A DNA stretch of 64,000 nt from JARBAU01 sp040414675 (GCA_040414675.1 JBEDUN010000093.1:62001-126000); one strand, 5' to 3'; positions 1 through 9,353 are shown, numbered from the stretch's first letter. Numbers and translations: made by a program. The notes: a model not told the origin generated them from the letters alone.

Positions 1-67
1 ACGAAACCGCAATCTCTTCTTCTAACTCAATTCCACATACCGGGTCCACTGGCATCCGCTCTAACAT
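1..67 (-). CDS. YHS-domain protein, N-terminal fragment
   Basis: Only the first 22 or so codons are inside the window; the gene runs off the left edge. Reading leftward from an ATG at 67 gives MLERMPVDPVCGIELEEEIA; a second in-frame ATG at 55 starts directly at MPVDPVCG. The DPVCG motif followed by an acidic stretch is the opening of a YHS domain, a small domain with a conserved Cys found alone or attached to metal-transport proteins. Whether this is a stand-alone YHS protein or part of a larger one cannot be seen. The ATG at 55 fits the family start better. Confidence 0.55.
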   Translation of the reverse strand, partial: MLERMPVDPVCGIELEEEIAVS

Positions 68-267
68 TTCAGGCAGCACTATCTATTTCTACCGAATTAG
101 TTTCCAGAGTATAACTAGGTTAGGACTGAAATTTATGTTATTCATTATGATGATTTTATCAAGGAATTATTGAATACATCGTCCCACAAGAACACAAAAT
201 TGAACACCGATTGGTCAAGTTAATGTGACTCGATAGCTAAAATGGGACCCCAACCAATTCAAAACTG

Positions 268-438
268 ATGTCCTATCCTTGCATAGAAGTGATTTGCGGC
301 AGATGTGGTAATCTAATCAGCAAAATTATACAGCTTAAAGCCATAAGAGATCTTCTTCGCCCACACAACGGACGATGCAAATATTGCGGTAATTCTTTAA
401 GTTCGACTGATTTTGCTTTAAAAATGGAAGAACAGTGA
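268..438 (+). CDS. small zinc-ribbon protein (56 aa)
   Basis: An ATG-started frame of 56 codons ending in TGA. It contains two paired-cysteine knuckles, CGRCG (Cys10, Cys13) and CKYCG (Cys37, Cys40), separated by a helix-like basic segment, which is the layout of a zinc ribbon; an extra Cys5 precedes them. There is no recognisable enzymatic domain. It lies alone, convergent with trpE. A structural or nucleic-acid/protein-binding role is an inference from the fold only. It is short, so the call rests on the spacing of the cysteines and the lack of a competing frame. Confidence 0.55.
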   Translation: MSYPCIEVICGRCGNLISKIIQLKAIRDLLRPHNGRCKYCGNSLSSTDFALKMEEQ

Positions 439-574
439 CTTGATTTTTAAAATAGTCACGATATGCATGGCTATGCTTAATTCATCAACGGTTCGACACT
501 ATTAATATATTGATATTGAACTTCATATAAGACTGAAGAATCAATTCCAACAGTTCGAAAGTGCCTAAATAGTT

Positions 575-1963
575 TCATTTGCTTATTCCTTTAGATTGTT
601 TCATCGCCAACAGCAGGGCCTGCAATTTGTGTTGGGTCTCATTCCATTCGTTTTTAGCCATTGAATCGAACACTATACCAGCTCCAGCTTGAAGATATGC
701 TTTTTTGCTGCGCAAATACAACGATCTAATAGATATTGCAAAATCACAAGATCCATTGCATGAGAAATAACCTATAGCTCCAGCATATGGGCCGCGTTGT
801 TCGTGTTCAAGTTCGTGAATTATTTGCATCGCCCTAACCTTTGGGGCTCCTGAAACAGTACCTGCAGGGAATAGTGCTCTGAATGCATCAAATGAATCAT
901 GATTACTATTTAGAATACCACAAACATGAGAAACTATATGTTGTACATGACTAAATCTTTTTACTGACATTAAATCTGAGACTCTTACTGAACCATACTT
1001 TGACACCCTTCCAATGTCATTCCTTGCCAAGTCAACGAGCATTGTGTGTTCTGAAATTTCCTTTTTGTCTTTCAGAAGTTCTTGGGCTAATCTTGAATTC
1101 TCGACTTCACTATCAACTGTTGGTCTAGTTCCAGCGATAGGGAATGTTTCAAGAAAACCATTAGTAATCCTAAGGAGCATTTCTGGACTCGAGCCAACTA
1201 TGGAATTTTTCCCCATTTTTAAAAAATACATATAGGGAGATGGGTTAATCCTCCTCAAACTTTGATAGAATTTTAGTGGATCCCCGTATATATCAAATGC
1301 TAATTTTCTAGATAGAACGACCTGAAAAATGTCGCCCATAAAAATATACTTCTTCGCCTTGTTTACCATCTTGATAAACTGATTTCGGTTCAAATTCGAT
1401 TTAGGTTTTGAGTATGAGAATTGTTGTCCAACAATCTCTGGTGCAGATTTCTCAAGTAACTTTCTAACTACATTAAGCCTGTCTTTTTCTCCAATGTGAA
1501 AATAACTGATAGTCTCTTGTCTGTGGTTGAAGATAATTCCGTCAGTATATATTCCTAAATCAATGAGTGGAAATTTAGCCTTTGCTTGAGGAGTATGAGG
1601 ATCGACGTCCTCCCATAATCGTATTGCTTCGTAGCTAATATAACCAACGGCGCCTCCACAATACCTTAATTTCTTGTTCATGACACGAGGCAATAGCAAG
1701 CGCACGTTTGAAAATGGATCATCAACCCTCTTTTTGTATACCTTTTTGGTTCTTCTATTTGTGATCAGTAGTTTTCTGCCGTCCAATTCAATAACGTAGT
1801 TTGGATCGAATCCAATAATAGACGACTCGGAAAGCTCTTTAGGCCCAACTAGCGATTCGAAAATGAATAATCTATCGTATTGATGATATAGTCTTTTGAA
1901 CAGTTCAAATTGATCACAATCGCAGTCTAGTTTTGTTATATTAAATCTGGCAATTTTGGTCAT
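575..1963 (-). CDS. trpE: anthranilate synthase component I
   Basis: Converts chorismate to anthranilate, using ammonia delivered by a glutaminase partner (TrpG), the first committed step to tryptophan. The 462-residue length and the chorismate-binding domain fit the family. PIAGTRP near residue 273 has the Ala typical of anthranilate synthase, whereas aminodeoxychorismate synthase (PabB) normally has Lys at that site. PAGTVSGAPK near 365 and GAGIVFDS near the C-terminus complete the catalytic region. The N-terminal FESLVG...SSIIGFD segment matches the region of the tryptophan feedback pocket. No trpG or other trp gene is adjacent, so the partner must be encoded elsewhere. The ATG at 1963 is the natural start. 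Confidence 0.93.
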   Translation of the reverse strand: MTKIARFNITKLDCDCDQFELFKRLYHQYDRLFIFESLVGPKELSESSIIGFDPNYVIELDGRKLLITNRRTKKVYKKRVDDPFSNVRLLLPRVMNKKLRYCGGAVGYISYEAIRLWEDVDPHTPQAKAKFPLIDLGIYTDGIIFNHRQETISYFHIGEKDRLNVVRKLLEKSAPEIVGQQFSYSKPKSNLNRNQFIKMVNKAKKYIFMGDIFQVVLSRKLAFDIYGDPLKFYQSLRRINPSPYMYFLKMGKNSIVGSSPEMLLRITNGFLETFPIAGTRPTVDSEVENSRLAQELLKDKKEISEHTMLVDLARNDIGRVSKYGSVRVSDLMSVKRFSHVQHIVSHVCGILNSNHDSFDAFRALFPAGTVSGAPKVRAMQIIHELEHEQRGPYAGAIGYFSCNGSCDFAISIRSLYLRSKKAYLQAGAGIVFDSMAKNEWNETQHKLQALLLAMKQSKGISK

Positions 1964-2269
1964 TCTTCTTAGCCTCTCTGATTGGTAGAATTAATAATTA
2001 CCATCGCTTGTTCTTAGTATTAAGTTATATGATTCTATTGTTCTCGGCTACAGCAAAAATCGGTCCACTTTAGGTCAATGAAAAAACATGTCGTCTTGAG
2101 CGTTGTACTTGTACCCGTCCCAGTCCGTTCTATTTCTAAATTATAGATGCTGAGCAAGTTGTGATATAAGTATCAATATGACAAACTATGACACTCACAT
2201 ATCTGATTGTTTCAAGCTAGCCAGATTCTTTTATTAGGTACTCGTTGCTCTTCTGATACGTTTATTCTA
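1964..2269. other. intergenic region between divergent trpE and glycerate kinase
   Basis: This stretch must hold the promoters of both flanking genes. AT-rich TATA-like stretches lie about 25-60 bases upstream of trpE (reading leftward) and near 2138-2146 for the kinase. No coding frame longer than about 22 codons and no clear RNA gene was seen. Confidence 0.4.
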
Positions 2270-3682
2270 ATGGCTAAGCGTTTACAAAAGATAGCAAATC
2301 GCAATGTTCTGCAGACAAAAAACAAGAATTCAATATCACTGCGTTTTGCACTCGCTGCGTTAGAGGATGCAATAAGATCAGTTGATCCTCACCGTCTAGT
2401 CAACGACCATGTGAAAGTGAAAAATGACAACTTACTGGTTAGCGACATTTATGGCAAATGTGTTACTATCAATTTATCTAACATTCGACATACGTATGTT
2501 ATAGGCGCCGGCAAAGCTTCAGGTAAAATGGCATTAGCCATCACCAAGATATTAGGACAAAGAGTTTCCAGGGGTGCCATTAACGTCCCTTACAATTCTG
2601 ATTTAAATTCTGATATAATATCATTTAAGGAAGCTGGGCATCCTTTGCCAGACCAAAATGGTGTCATTGGTACTAAGAAAATCCTGAACCTTTTGAGTCG
2701 AACAAGTAAATCAGACGTTGTTATCGCTTTGATTTCAGGTGGTGGTTCTGCGCTTTTGCCGATGCCCAGAGATGGAATCTCATTGTCTGAAAAACAACAA
2801 ATTACTCAGTTGTTACTTCTTTCAGGTGCATCTATTAGTGAGGTCAACGTCGTTCGTAAGCATCTTTCTGCAGTCAAAGGAGGCCAGCTCCTTAAGTGGA
2901 TTAGACCTGGCTGTTTGGTTATTTCACTTATCATTTCTGACGTTATAGGCGATGACTTTAGCATAATAGCATCTGGCCCGACCTTCCCCGATGGATCTAC
3001 CTTTGTTCAGGCTAAGGAAATCTTAGAAAAGTACATGATATGGGATAGCAATAAAGAAGGCATAATTGCTGTACGAAAGACTATAGAAAAGGGAATAAAT
3101 GGAATAATTCGAGAAACGGTAAAGCCTGGAGATAATTCGATATCTAATGTTAGAAATTTTATAATCGGAAATAATGAATCAGCATGCAAGGCTGCTGTCA
3201 ACAGATTGAAGAAGATGAAGGTTAACACCATATATCTTGGTTCATCTTTTGGAGGCCTTGCTGTGGATCACGGTAGATATCTTGCTCATCTAGCATACCA
3301 ATTCTCAGCTAACTGCCTTCCGTCAGCTTTTGTTCTAGGGGGAGAGACAGTAGTAAAACTCGAGGAAATCTATAAAAATTCAACAGGGGGAAGAAATCAA
3401 GAAGCAGTGTTAAGCTCAGGTATAGTCTTCAAACACAAGAAGAATGAGGATGTATCTATCTGTTGTTTGGGAACAGATGGTATAGACGGGAATTCAAAAA
3501 ATGCAGGTGCGATTATTACGTCCAGAATATTTCCATTGATTTCGTCGAATAGGAAAATGTATGAAGGATTTCTGATTAGACATGACAGTAGCAACGCCCT
3601 TCGAGATTTAGACTCTTTGATTACTACGGGTAGAACAGGCACAAACGTCAACGACATTTCCATGGTTATCCGTGCCAAATAG
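2270..3682 (+). CDS. glycerate 2-kinase (GckA/MOFRL family)
   Basis: Phosphorylates D-glycerate, in archaea usually giving 2-phosphoglycerate. The N-terminal GckA domain shows IGAGKASGKMA, AGHPLPD, SGGGSALLP (near residue 157) and VRKHLSAVKGGQL. The C-terminal MOFRL domain shows GGRNQEAVL and LGTDGIDGNS, and ends with a TGRTGTNVNDI motif. The frame is open from 2207, but the first 21 codons there do not look like the family, so the ATG at 2270 (MAKRLQ) is preferred, giving 470 residues. Its product is the substrate or product of the phosphoglycerate mutase at 46.7 kb. It stands alone, divergent from trpE. Confidence 0.88.
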   Translation: MAKRLQKIANRNVLQTKNKNSISLRFALAALEDAIRSVDPHRLVNDHVKVKNDNLLVSDIYGKCVTINLSNIRHTYVIGAGKASGKMALAITKILGQRVSRGAINVPYNSDLNSDIISFKEAGHPLPDQNGVIGTKKILNLLSRTSKSDVVIALISGGGSALLPMPRDGISLSEKQQITQLLLLSGASISEVNVVRKHLSAVKGGQLLKWIRPGCLVISLIISDVIGDDFSIIASGPTFPDGSTFVQAKEILEKYMIWDSNKEGIIAVRKTIEKGINGIIRETVKPGDNSISNVRNFIIGNNESACKAAVNRLKKMKVNTIYLGSSFGGLAVDHGRYLAHLAYQFSANCLPSAFVLGGETVVKLEEIYKNSTGGRNQEAVLSSGIVFKHKKNEDVSICCLGTDGIDGNSKNAGAIITSRIFPLISSNRKMYEGFLIRHDSSNALRDLDSLITTGRTGTNVNDISMVIRAK

Positions 3683-3743
3683 CAATCCAAATTCAGTTAC
3701 ACGTAATCTCGCTCATCGCTACACATCGGGAGTTGCAAACTGC

Positions 3744-4574
3744 TTATATAGCCAGTACCCGTACAGTCACTTCGTTATCAAATACTTGGATAATTTCGCC
3801 GTTAGCAATCTTAACTATTAGTGAACCATCAGAAGCTACGTCTAAAGCAAGACCTTCATATTGTGATTTATCCTTATGAAGGACACGAACATGTTTGTTA
3901 ATAGTCTCGCATCTTGTTTTCCATTTGTCGAGAAACTGTAACTCCCCTAATTCGAGGTTGGAGATGTAATTGTCAATTTTTTGCAAGATATTTAGTATCA
4001 CACTTCCAGAGTCAATCCATTTGCCAGACAGTTCTCTTTTTAACGAGGTTATTTCATAGTCGGAAGCGATAGATTTATTGATATGGTTTAGGGATTTGTT
4101 ATCCAGGTTAGAGTTTATTCCGACCCCTATTACAACATATTTTAATTTCGTATTTTCAACACCAATAGAAGTCAAAATTCCTGATACCTTCTTTGAGTTT
4201 ATAACAATATCATTTGGCCATTTAATTTTTGAATCTAGTCCAGTTGCATATCGTATAGCATCGCAGACAGATAGTGATGCAACAAAGGTTATGAACGAAG
4301 CCATACACGATTCTATTTTTGGCCTAATTATTAGTGAGAACCATATTCCTCCAAATGGAGATATCCAAGATTTGCCGCTCCGACCCACTCCCAGACTTTG
4401 TTCGTTCGCAACAATAAGAGCTTTTTCTAATTTCAAATTTGATTCTGCCAAAATTATCGCAGTTTTTTGAGTAGATTCAATTGTACCATAAAAAAATATC
4501 ACGTCACATATAGAATGTCGATTTTCAATTGAGACGTACCTTAATAGACTAGATCTAACATCCGCATTTTTCAA
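3744..4574 (-). CDS. birA: biotin--[acetyl-CoA-carboxylase] ligase, no HTH
   Basis: Activates biotin with ATP to biotinyl-AMP and attaches it to the lysine of a biotin carboxyl carrier protein. GVGRSGKSWISP (about residues 58-68) is the biotinyl-AMP loop and KWPNDIV (about 115) carries the conserved biotin-site residues. A short C-terminal SH3-like domain ends in a beta-rich segment. Only about 25 residues precede the catalytic domain, so there is no N-terminal winged helix and this protein is unlikely to act as a DNA-binding repressor of the biotin genes at 10-15 kb. In this lineage the likely acceptor is the acetyl/propionyl-CoA carboxylase of carbon fixation (inference). Confidence 0.9.
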   Translation of the reverse strand: MKNADVRSSLLRYVSIENRHSICDVIFFYGTIESTQKTAIILAESNLKLEKALIVANEQSLGVGRSGKSWISPFGGIWFSLIIRPKIESCMASFITFVASLSVCDAIRYATGLDSKIKWPNDIVINSKKVSGILTSIGVENTKLKYVVIGVGINSNLDNKSLNHINKSIASDYEITSLKRELSGKWIDSGSVILNILQKIDNYISNLELGELQFLDKWKTRCETINKHVRVLHKDKSQYEGLALDVASDGSLIVKIANGEIIQVFDNEVTVRVLAI

Positions 4575-4853
4575 TCAGTAAACGCAATTTTGTACAAAAG
4601 ATTCAATACTACTTAAAAGTATCATCTTTTAATTCGACCAAATAAATACCGAAATGAAATCAAGTGATTTTGACGAATTCTAAATTATTTTGCTAACGAC
4701 ATTTGGGCAATGACTTCAGCTGGACTCAAAAGGACTACGAGAACTACATCATCATTACTTATTACTTGTGTTAAAGTACCGAGATTTTAATTGGCTAATG
4801 TAGAGACAACATTGTGTCATTCTTTTAAGATATGCTAGTTATATGGGTATATC

Positions 4854-5744
4854 TTGAATGAATACGTGTTAACAAATTGGCTCCGCGCTATTAGAGTCAG
4901 ATTTCTATTATCATCAATTATTTCTGTAGTGGTCGGACTCTCTGTCACCTATTGGAAGATTGGTCACATTGATTTCATTTATGGCGCTTTAACTCTTCTA
5001 GGAATTGCTTGCCTTCATGCCAGCATTGATCTGTTGAATGATTATTGGGACTTTGCCAGGGGCATTGATAAGGATACGAAACGCACAAAATTCAGTGGTG
5101 GTTCCGGTGTACTACCAGATAAAATACTAACACCAAGAGTTGTCTACACTGCAGGTATATTTTTTTTATGCGTGGGAGCTGTTATTGGCATATATTTTGT
5201 GATGGTTAGAGGAGTAATGATAGTTCTCATACTTACCTTTGCCATCGTTTCCATATATTTTTATTCAACTAAAGTCGTAAACGTAGGACTCGGTGAAGTC
5301 GTTGTTATCATTAAAGGCATGCTGATAGTTCAAGGAACATATTATGTACAGACGCCGGAAATTAGTTACATAGCACTTTATAATGGCTTAATAGTGGGTC
5401 TGCTATCTGCAATAGTTCTTTTCGTTAATTCCTTCCCTGATTTTGAAGCAGATAAACAACATGGCAGGCGGACTTTGGTAGTGCTGATTGGAAAACAAAA
5501 GGGAGCCAAGTTGTTTTCAATATTAATCCTAGTCCCTTACGTCATGATAACAATTGGTACTGTCGTAGGTTACACAACGATATATTCTTTAGTGTGCTTG
5601 ATTCCCTTACCTGTAGCAATCAAAGGAGGAATAAATCTAAACAGAGACTTTACTTCCGAGCCCAGCTTGGTTTCCGCTATGTCGAAAACAATATGGTGTT
5701 CCCGTCTCACTGGGGGATTATTAGCACTTACTTTCCTATTGTGA
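4854..5744 (+). CDS. menA: UbiA-family prenyltransferase, MenA-like
   Basis: An integral membrane protein of 296 residues with about eight hydrophobic segments. It has both Asp-rich motifs of UbiA prenyltransferases: NDYWDFARGID (near residue 62) and PDFEADKQHGRRTL (near 195). NDYWD followed by GSGVLP matches the MenA subgroup, which joins a polyprenyl chain to 1,4-dihydroxy-2-naphthoate in menaquinone synthesis. Thaumarchaeota are known to contain menaquinones, so this role is plausible. No other men gene is next to it, and other aromatic substrates cannot be excluded. The start is TTG at 4854; a nearby ATG at 4858 is out of frame. Confidence 0.75.
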   Translation: MNEYVLTNWLRAIRVRFLLSSIISVVVGLSVTYWKIGHIDFIYGALTLLGIACLHASIDLLNDYWDFARGIDKDTKRTKFSGGSGVLPDKILTPRVVYTAGIFFLCVGAVIGIYFVMVRGVMIVLILTFAIVSIYFYSTKVVNVGLGEVVVIIKGMLIVQGTYYVQTPEISYIALYNGLIVGLLSAIVLFVNSFPDFEADKQHGRRTLVVLIGKQKGAKLFSILILVPYVMITIGTVVGYTTIYSLVCLIPLPVAIKGGINLNRDFTSEPSLVSAMSKTIWCSRLTGGLLALTFLL

Positions 5745-5812
5745 AGAGTAATTTCTAAGTGTTAATCTGTTCAATAACCACAAGGGGCAAAAAGCTGCAT
5801 AACTAAAATAGC

Positions 5813-7150
5813 CTATGCCTCAGAAGGAGGATTAGCAAATCTATTCTTCGGATTTAGATGATAATTTACAACAAGTTGTGGATCCTTTTGCCTGCCTGTG
5901 AGTATTCCTACAACCATATCATCATTTGCTATAACCTCTTGTTCTCTAAGTTTCTTGACGGCAGCTGGCACGGCACCTGAAGCCATCTCACAATCAAAGC
6001 CGTTTAGACCAACAACTGACATACCGTCGGCCATCTCTTTGTCACTCACTTGAGTAACCAATCCGTTAGTAAAATCCAATGCTCTAAGTGCTTTAACAAT
6101 GTTAGCGGGTCTGCCTATTTGGATGGCAGTAGCCTGAGTTTTCGGCACTTTCCCTATCGCATCATGAAATTCATAATATCGATTTATGAGCGCTAAATCA
6201 GGTCTTCCGTTATTCCAGGTGAGCCTTTCTTCTTCGAACAATCCATTAACCAATTCATAAAAAGTATTTGCACCTTCAGAATTTACAATCACCAATCGGG
6301 GAATTTTTTTTATCCAGCCCCATTCATACAACTCCATTAGACATTTTCCACAACTAGCAGTATTACCTAGTGCACCACCAGGATAAAAGATCCAGTCAGG
6401 AGAAGACCAATCCAAATTCTCTAATACCCTATAGATCATCGTCTTTTGCCCTTCAATTCGAAATGGATTTACTGAATTTACTGTATATCCTAAGTTGTCC
6501 CTTGCAGCCTTCAATGATGTAGCAAGAGCGACATCAAAATTCCCATTCACTTCAATCACTTGGGCTCCGAATTGAAATGCCTGTCCTAACTTACCTGGGG
6601 CAACCTCTCCTTTCGGAATATATACACTACAATTCATTCTTTCGTTTGCGGCATACATTGCAGCGGATGCCGAGGTATTACCTGTGGATGCGCAAATTAG
6701 TGTTTTAATTCTTAACATTTTTGCATGTGTCACTGCAGTAGACATACCATTGTCCTTGAAAGATCCACTGGGGTTATACCCTTCTGGCTGTAATCGGAGT
6801 AAATCTGAATTAATATTCGCATATTCTGCAACTTTGGTCATTTTGTAAGGTTTAGAAAGTCTACCTTCAGCTCCATCAAGAGACACAAGATAAGAGGCGC
6901 ATTCCGCAAAGTCTTCACAATCTATATTGGAGAAATTTATCAGATCTCTGAATCTCCATACGCCACTCTCATCATATATATTTCCTCCATGATCCCTCCT
7001 TTCATAAAACTTTTCAATTAGCTCTCGCTTCGGAGAATCTGTATATTGGACATCTAACAAATTGCCACAAGTACACATATAATTTTCTGCTAAAATGTCA
7101 AAGGTTAGTCCGCAATCTGGATTTATACACTTCTTGCTAGCCATTTGCAT
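5813..7150 (-). CDS. thrC: threonine synthase
   Basis: PLP enzyme converting O-phosphohomoserine to threonine and phosphate. The N-terminus is a small metal-binding knuckle (CINPDCG...CTCG), common in archaeal threonine synthases. GSFKDNGM near residue 130 carries the PLP lysine, CASTGNTSAS follows as a phosphate/cofactor loop, and GGALGN is the glycine loop near 275. Length 445 is slightly above the usual 350-400 residues because of the N-terminal ribbon and the loop after residue 300. Start is ATG at 7150 or the second ATG at 7144. A strong TATA box lies 30-40 bases upstream. No other threonine gene is adjacent. Confidence 0.92.
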   Translation of the reverse strand: MQMASKKCINPDCGLTFDILAENYMCTCGNLLDVQYTDSPKRELIEKFYERRDHGGNIYDESGVWRFRDLINFSNIDCEDFAECASYLVSLDGAEGRLSKPYKMTKVAEYANINSDLLRLQPEGYNPSGSFKDNGMSTAVTHAKMLRIKTLICASTGNTSASAAMYAANERMNCSVYIPKGEVAPGKLGQAFQFGAQVIEVNGNFDVALATSLKAARDNLGYTVNSVNPFRIEGQKTMIYRVLENLDWSSPDWIFYPGGALGNTASCGKCLMELYEWGWIKKIPRLVIVNSEGANTFYELVNGLFEEERLTWNNGRPDLALINRYYEFHDAIGKVPKTQATAIQIGRPANIVKALRALDFTNGLVTQVSDKEMADGMSVVGLNGFDCEMASGAVPAAVKKLREQEVIANDDMVVGILTGRQKDPQLVVNYHLNPKNRFANPPSEA

Positions 7151-7179
7151 TTGTGAAGTACGGCGATGTAAGACTTGTC

Positions 7180-7191
7180 TATATATATAGA
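7180..7191 (-). promoter_or_regulatory. TATA box of threonine synthase
   Basis: An alternating TA run (TCTATATATATAG on the coding strand) lies about 30-40 bases upstream of the thrC start, the spacing expected for an archaeal TATA box with a very short leader. Placement is by eye. Confidence 0.5.
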
Positions 7192-7349
7192 TAGGTCACT
7201 GGTTTAAGTACATACAAACAGGTTACGTTGTCGTCTGACCACGAATCGCCAAGAGAAAATAATTCTACAAATTTTGTAGGATTCAATAAATATACTTGCC
7301 GCTCAACATTCTACTGAAAACCATTGAGAATTGATCCAAATGTGCCTCA

Positions 7350-7628
7350 CTATCTAGCTTTTTTCGTCTTTTGAACAGGCTTATCAAATATCTTCAGAAC
7401 TTGATGGATGACGCCATCCATATCTTCTTCCTTGACATCTGGAGAGACCGCATGATTGAGTAGATTATTCACGGTTATGGAAGTTTCTGAACTGACTTCT
7501 TCATAACTATCCATGTCACTGTATGTCTGCTGATAGAGTTTACGTAGTCGTGCAGCATACATCTGTGTTCGATCGTTGACGGTTACTTTGTATGTACGAG
7601 AATTTACATTAATATTCTCCTCTATCAT
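7350..7628 (-). CDS. conserved-looking hypothetical protein (92 aa)
   Basis: No family recognised. The 92 residues are soluble and charged: a short beta-like N-terminus (NVNSRTYKVTVNDR), a Tyr/Arg-rich helix (AARLRKLYQQTY), an acidic middle and a basic C-terminus ending KKTKKAR-like. No cysteines, membrane segments or catalytic motifs are visible. ATG start, with a TATA-like box about 25-35 bases upstream, supports expression as a separate leaderless transcript. It is divergent from the winged-helix gene at 7900. Confidence 0.6.
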   Translation of the reverse strand: MIEENINVNSRTYKVTVNDRTQMYAARLRKLYQQTYSDMDSYEEVSSETSITVNNLLNHAVSPDVKEEDMDGVIHQVLKIFDKPVQKTKKAR

Positions 7629-7650
7629 TCTTTTTATAGGTTCGATTTTG

Positions 7651-7663
7651 TATTTTAAATACT
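7651..7663 (-). promoter_or_regulatory. TATA box of the 92-aa gene
   Basis: TATTTAAAATAC on the coding strand lies 23-35 bases upstream of the ATG at 7628, so transcription would start at or next to the ATG (leaderless). Assigned by eye. Confidence 0.4.
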
Positions 7664-7899
7664 TGCCTACTTCCTTGGACTTATAATAAGATAGTTTTTG
7701 GGCGTGCCTAACAATAATTGATACTTCTCTTTTTTGTATTTACCCATTTTTTGACTTTTAGTGAGATCAGAATTGGCTGATTCTTTTTCTTATTATACTA
7801 ATGTCAGGAATAATATTATCGATTGTCGTTCTATTTTGTCTAATGATCTTTTATTCATATGTAGGGGACATAAAAAAAGAGGGCGGTGCTATAAATACA

Positions 7900-8235
7900 A
7901 TGAAGAATCGTTCAGATATAGAAGTTATGGCTTCAATCTTGCGAGCCGCTATTTCGAATTGGGAATACAAAACCACAATTATGAATAATGCAGTAGTATC
8001 TCATTCTCAATTGATTAGATATCTTGCAATAGCGGTAGAAAAAGGATTAATGGAATACTCAGAGACTACCGGCCTTTATAAAACGACTGAAGCTGGTGTA
8101 AAGTATTTATCAAAATACGAGCAATTGTTAGTCTTACTCCCTGCCATTCCTGATCTTCCCGACTTGGATTCTGTTACTGACACTAGTACGCAGGATCGAT
8201 TGAATGAACCGATCAAGGATCGCTTATTCTCATAG
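7900..8235 (+). CDS. winged-helix DNA-binding protein (ArnR1/HTH_45-like)
   Basis: The core MKNRSDIEVMASILRAA...TTIMNNAVVSHSQLIRYL...GLM...YKTTEAGVKYLSKY has the pattern of the single winged-helix domain that is abundant in Nitrososphaeria: an N-terminal helix, an HTH with SHSQLIRYL as recognition helix, a short wing and a TxxG motif, then a long C-terminal helix. The frame is open further upstream with a hydrophobic stretch, but the family begins at MKNRSD, so ATG 7900 is preferred (111 residues). If the upstream frame from 7801 were used, the protein would gain an N-terminal membrane helix. Likely a transcription regulator; its target is unknown, and it precedes the asparagine-synthetase-like gene by about 130 bases. 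Confidence 0.7.
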   Translation: MKNRSDIEVMASILRAAISNWEYKTTIMNNAVVSHSQLIRYLAIAVEKGLMEYSETTGLYKTTEAGVKYLSKYEQLLVLLPAIPDLPDLDSVTDTSTQDRLNEPIKDRLFS

Positions 8236-8366
8236 TAAAAGAACCTTTTACAATTTAGAAAACTAAGTGTGTAAAATCGATGGTTTATCCTGAGGTAAGA
8301 TATATTTATGACAAGATAACCAGTTCGGAATCTGCCTAAGTATATAAACAATAATTCACATTTGGT

Positions 8367-9353
8367 TTGAGGACAAACGTAATTTTGAATGAATTTGAGA
8401 TCAGTAGAAATTTAAAGAGCATATTGCATGATAGCGTAGTCAGGAACCCTTCGGAAAATTTGCTACTCTCAGGTGGATTGGATAGTAGCATAGTCTGTTC
8501 TATCTCCCACCCAAAGAAAACGATCACGATTGCCTCATCGGTTAATGCACCAGACTTGAGTTATGCTAAGTTAATTGCAAGCAAATACAGCAAACAACAT
8601 ACTCAACTAATACTCAATCTAGATCAATTGTTGCAAGTTATTCATAATGTTATCTACATTCTTAAGACTTTTGATCCGGTTGAAATAAGAAATTCTAGCG
8701 TACTATTGGCAGCGATCGAACATGTAAAAAGAGATGGAGGAACCAGCATAATGACCGGCGATGGGGCTGATGAATTGTTCGCTGGCTACAACTATTTGCT
8801 AAGATACTCTGATGATGTAAGTAGACTAGCTAATGAGCTTCGAAGACTCAAAGAGATAATGACCTTTTCGTCCACTAGGATTGGTAGGAAGATGGGTATA
8901 AGGGTTATGACTCCGTTTTTAGATAAAGAGATGGTAACGTTTGCTGAATCTCTTGATGTTAATGCTAAAGTAGGGTTAAGAAATGGAAGAATGTGGGGAA
9001 AGTATGTTCTTAGGAAGTGTTATCAATCAGATCTCGGTGTGAATATCGCATGGAGAAGTAAATATGCTCAAGAACAGGGATCAGGATTTGCAGATATAAG
9101 AAATATCTTGCTAAAGCAACGCAAGTCCGTCAAATTAGCAGATGTAGTGGATAAAGGCAGCCAAGGACCACGAATAAGAGATGCAGAACATTTATACTAT
9201 TTTGAAATATATCGAAAATACTTTCCAATGCCAATTGAAGAGCCTTGTACTGGGGAGCGATGCCCAGATTGTCATGCATGTCTCACTGACAATTCTAATT
9301 ACTGTCATACCTGTGGTTGTTTTCCTACAATTAGAATTACGACTGCCTCTTAA
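8367..9353 (+). CDS. asparagine-synthetase-like ATP pyrophosphatase with Cys-rich C-terminus
   Basis: A 328-residue protein with the synthetase half of asparagine synthetase: the PP-loop SGGLDSS (residues 35-41), TGDGADELFAGY near 132 and RVMTPFLDKEMV near 180 match the ATP/aspartyl-AMP site of that family. The N-terminal glutaminase domain is completely missing. The C-terminus (residues 294-318) instead holds seven cysteines in two knuckles, ERCPDCHAC and CHTCGC, likely binding zinc or an Fe-S cluster. It may activate a carboxylate or tRNA base with ATP, but the substrate cannot be named. Start is TTG at 8367. The preceding gene is a winged-helix protein. Confidence 0.75.
   Translation: MRTNVILNEFEISRNLKSILHDSVVRNPSENLLLSGGLDSSIVCSISHPKKTITIASSVNAPDLSYAKLIASKYSKQHTQLILNLDQLLQVIHNVIYILKTFDPVEIRNSSVLLAAIEHVKRDGGTSIMTGDGADELFAGYNYLLRYSDDVSRLANELRRLKEIMTFSSTRIGRKMGIRVMTPFLDKEMVTFAESLDVNAKVGLRNGRMWGKYVLRKCYQSDLGVNIAWRSKYAQEQGSGFADIRNILLKQRKSVKLADVVDKGSQGPRIRDAEHLYYFEIYRKYFPMPIEEPCTGERCPDCHACLTDNSNYCHTCGCFPTIRITTAS

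Noticed and set aside
2207..2269. Extended start of glycerate kinase
   Set aside because: The first 21 codons do not resemble the family; ATG at 2270 is preferred.
7801..7899. N-terminal membrane-helix extension of the winged-helix protein
   Set aside because: Family members begin at the MKNRSD-like sequence; the extension is not needed and could be untranslated, though it cannot be fully excluded.
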